Shown here: positions 62,924-64,000 of the stretch, piece after piece
Position numbering within the stretch: position 1 is the stretch's first letter
Layout: the number at the start of each line of letters is the position of its first letter
Origin: JAFKKS01 sp050187875
Lineage (GTDB): Bacteria; Pseudomonadota; Alphaproteobacteria; Rhizobiales; Xanthobacteraceae
DNA length: 64,000 nucleotides
Assembly: GCA_050187875.1 (NCBI GenBank)
Contig: JBFWXB010000003.1
Location: 62,001 to 126,000, forward strand
Reading direction: 5' to 3'
The notes under the pieces: generated by a model
Seen by the model: the letters and a program-made list of their open reading frames with translations, nothing else
Told to the model about the DNA's origin: nothing
The model's database searches: none
Program-made: the position numbers and the translations under genes

Positions 62924-64000
62924 ATGTTGCCGAAGAAAAATGAGCGACCCGCCGCGGCTGGAGAGCAGCCCGATCCCGCCGAGATTCTGTCGGCGATCGG
63001 CGAGGTCGCTTACGACTGGCGGCTCGACGACGACGTTTTGACCTGGGGCCCGAATGCCGGCGACGTGCTCGCCGTCGACGACCTCGGCGCTATCGGCACG
63101 GGCCGCGGCTTTGCCCGCCTGTTCGATCCCGAGAATCTGGTGACGCCCTACGACGTGGTGATGCAGTCGAGCCATCAGGACGATGGCCGTGGCGTCGCCT
63201 ATCAGATCGAATATGCCCTCCTGCGCGAAGACGGAGAGCGCGTCTGGCTCGAGGACACCGGGCGATGGTTTGCCGGCGCGAACGGCCGCCCGGCGCTGGC
63301 GCGCGGCGTGGTGCGCGTGGTCAGCGAGCGCCACGAGAACGATCAGCGCCTCGCCTACCTGTCCCGTTTTGACGATCTCACCGGCGAGATGAACCGATGG
63401 CGGCTGACGGAAATTCTCGGCGCGGCGCTCGACGACTCCATCAAGGGCCGCTCGTCCTGCGCGTTCCTCCTGATCGCGGTCGACAATCTCACGCGCATCA
63501 ACGAAGCCTATGGCTTCGGCATCGCCGATGAAGTGATCAGCGCGGTGGCGCGCCGGCTGCGCTCGAAGCTGCGCACATCGGACGCGCTCGGCCGGTTTTC
63601 CGGCAACAAGTTCGGCGTCGTGCTGCGCAACTGCACCCCCGACGAGATGGCCGTTGCCGCCGATCGCTTGCTCGCCGGCATCCGCGACGAGGTGATGCAG
63701 ACCTCGGCCGGCGTCGTCGCGGTGACGATCACCATCGGCGGCATCGTCGCGCCGCGCCATGCGCGCGAAGTGCCGGAGGTGCTCGCGCGTGCGCAGGAGA
63801 CGCTGACGCTCGCGAAAGCGAAACGACCCGGCTCGTTCCTTGCCTACCGGCCGAGCGTCGAACGCGAAGCCATCCGGCGCGAGAACATCCGTGCGACCGA
63901 CGAGATCGTCGCCGCGCTCAATGATCGCCGCATCCTGCTCGCCTTCGAGCCGGTGGTCGACACGATCAGTCGCGAGCCGGTGTTCTATGAATCGCTGATG
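62924..64000 (+). CDS. PAS-GGDEF-EAL protein, 3' truncated by the window
   Basis: About 359 residues are visible. A PAS-like N-terminus (EVAYDWRLDDDVLTWGPNAG) leads to a GGDEF domain (FDDLTGEMNRWRLTEIL ... ALGRFSGNKFGVVLRN), and an EAL domain begins at LAFEPVVDTISREPVFYESL. The GGDEF signature is SGNKF and the EAL signature reads ESL, so cyclic-di-GMP synthesis is probably lost and hydrolysis is uncertain. Known family use is c-di-GMP signalling. The ATG is at 62924 with only a weak Shine-Dalgarno. Confidence 0.85.
   Translation, partial: MLPKKNERPAAAGEQPDPAEILSAIGEVAYDWRLDDDVLTWGPNAGDVLAVDDLGAIGTGRGFARLFDPENLVTPYDVVMQSSHQDDGRGVAYQIEYALLREDGERVWLEDTGRWFAGANGRPALARGVVRVVSERHENDQRLAYLSRFDDLTGEMNRWRLTEILGAALDDSIKGRSSCAFLLIAVDNLTRINEAYGFGIADEVISAVARRLRSKLRTSDALGRFSGNKFGVVLRNCTPDEMAVAADRLLAGIRDEVMQTSAGVVAVTITIGGIVAPRHAREVPEVLARAQETLTLAKAKRPGSFLAYRPSVEREAIRRENIRATDEIVAALNDRRILLAFEPVVDTISREPVFYESLM

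Overview
The window is high-GC chromosomal DNA from an alphaproteobacterium, most likely a Hyphomicrobiales (Rhizobiales) member near the Bradyrhizobium/Rhodopseudomonas/Xanthobacteraceae branch. The grounds are the gene orders ispB-type synthase / DUF2007 + TrmN6-like methyltransferase / S49 protease / glyQ-glyS and ispA-type synthase / mtgA / rpmF, plus paired inverted intergenic repeats whose chance translations read like 'GLDPGI' and 'KPGHD'. I see no rRNA, tRNA, CRISPR array, insertion sequence or prophage.

Layout. 1-8.3 kb is housekeeping: ispE (5' truncated), panB, a long-chain polyprenyl diphosphate synthase, a methyltransferase fusion, an S49 protease and glyQS. 8.4-20.4 kb is mixed: a small lipoprotein, an SLC13/ArsB-type transporter, a 600-base repeat island, a PQQ-type sugar dehydrogenase, small secreted and membrane proteins, a GST, a phytanoyl-CoA dioxygenase-type enzyme, a PAP2 protein, an aspartate-type aminotransferase, an EF-G paralogue and a patatin. 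20.4-27.4 kb has a candidate sRNA, ppdK, DUF3096, an HdeA-like protein, a DUF4336 protein and an ABC exporter.

27.5-42.1 kb is a divergent catabolic locus. An IclR regulator and a branched-chain-type ABC importer (livGFHMK) lie on the minus strand. On the plus strand are an alpha/beta hydrolase, a fused enoyl-CoA hydratase/3-hydroxyacyl-CoA dehydrogenase, a thiolase, a PimC/PimD-like acyl-CoA dehydrogenase pair, a third acyl-CoA dehydrogenase and an SDR. A perfect palindrome sits in the shared promoter region. Together they look like uptake and CoA-dependent beta-oxidation of an acid such as a dicarboxylate.

42.3-54.0 kb holds an XRE regulator and then a uronate/aldarate-type locus: DctPQM TRAP transporter, FadR-type regulator, uronate dehydrogenase-like enzyme, lactone isomerase-like amidohydrolase, Gfo/Idh oxidoreductase, HpcH/HpaI aldolase, and a second (fused-permease plus TAXI) TRAP system. 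54.1-58.1 kb is an RpiR-controlled cluster (class III aminotransferase, enoyl-CoA hydratase, second amidohydrolase) with a candidate operator pair. 58.1-64 kb returns to housekeeping: ispA-type synthase, mtgA, rpmF, a membrane protein, a gamma-glutamyltransferase-like protein, a small conserved protein and a truncated PAS-GGDEF-EAL protein with degenerate motifs.

The least explained items are the multi-hairpin element at 10.3 kb, the candidate sRNA at 20.7 kb, the EF-G paralogue lacking its switch-II histidine, and the new operator candidates for the IclR, XRE, FadR and RpiR regulators. I did not find a convincing wholly new multi-gene system.
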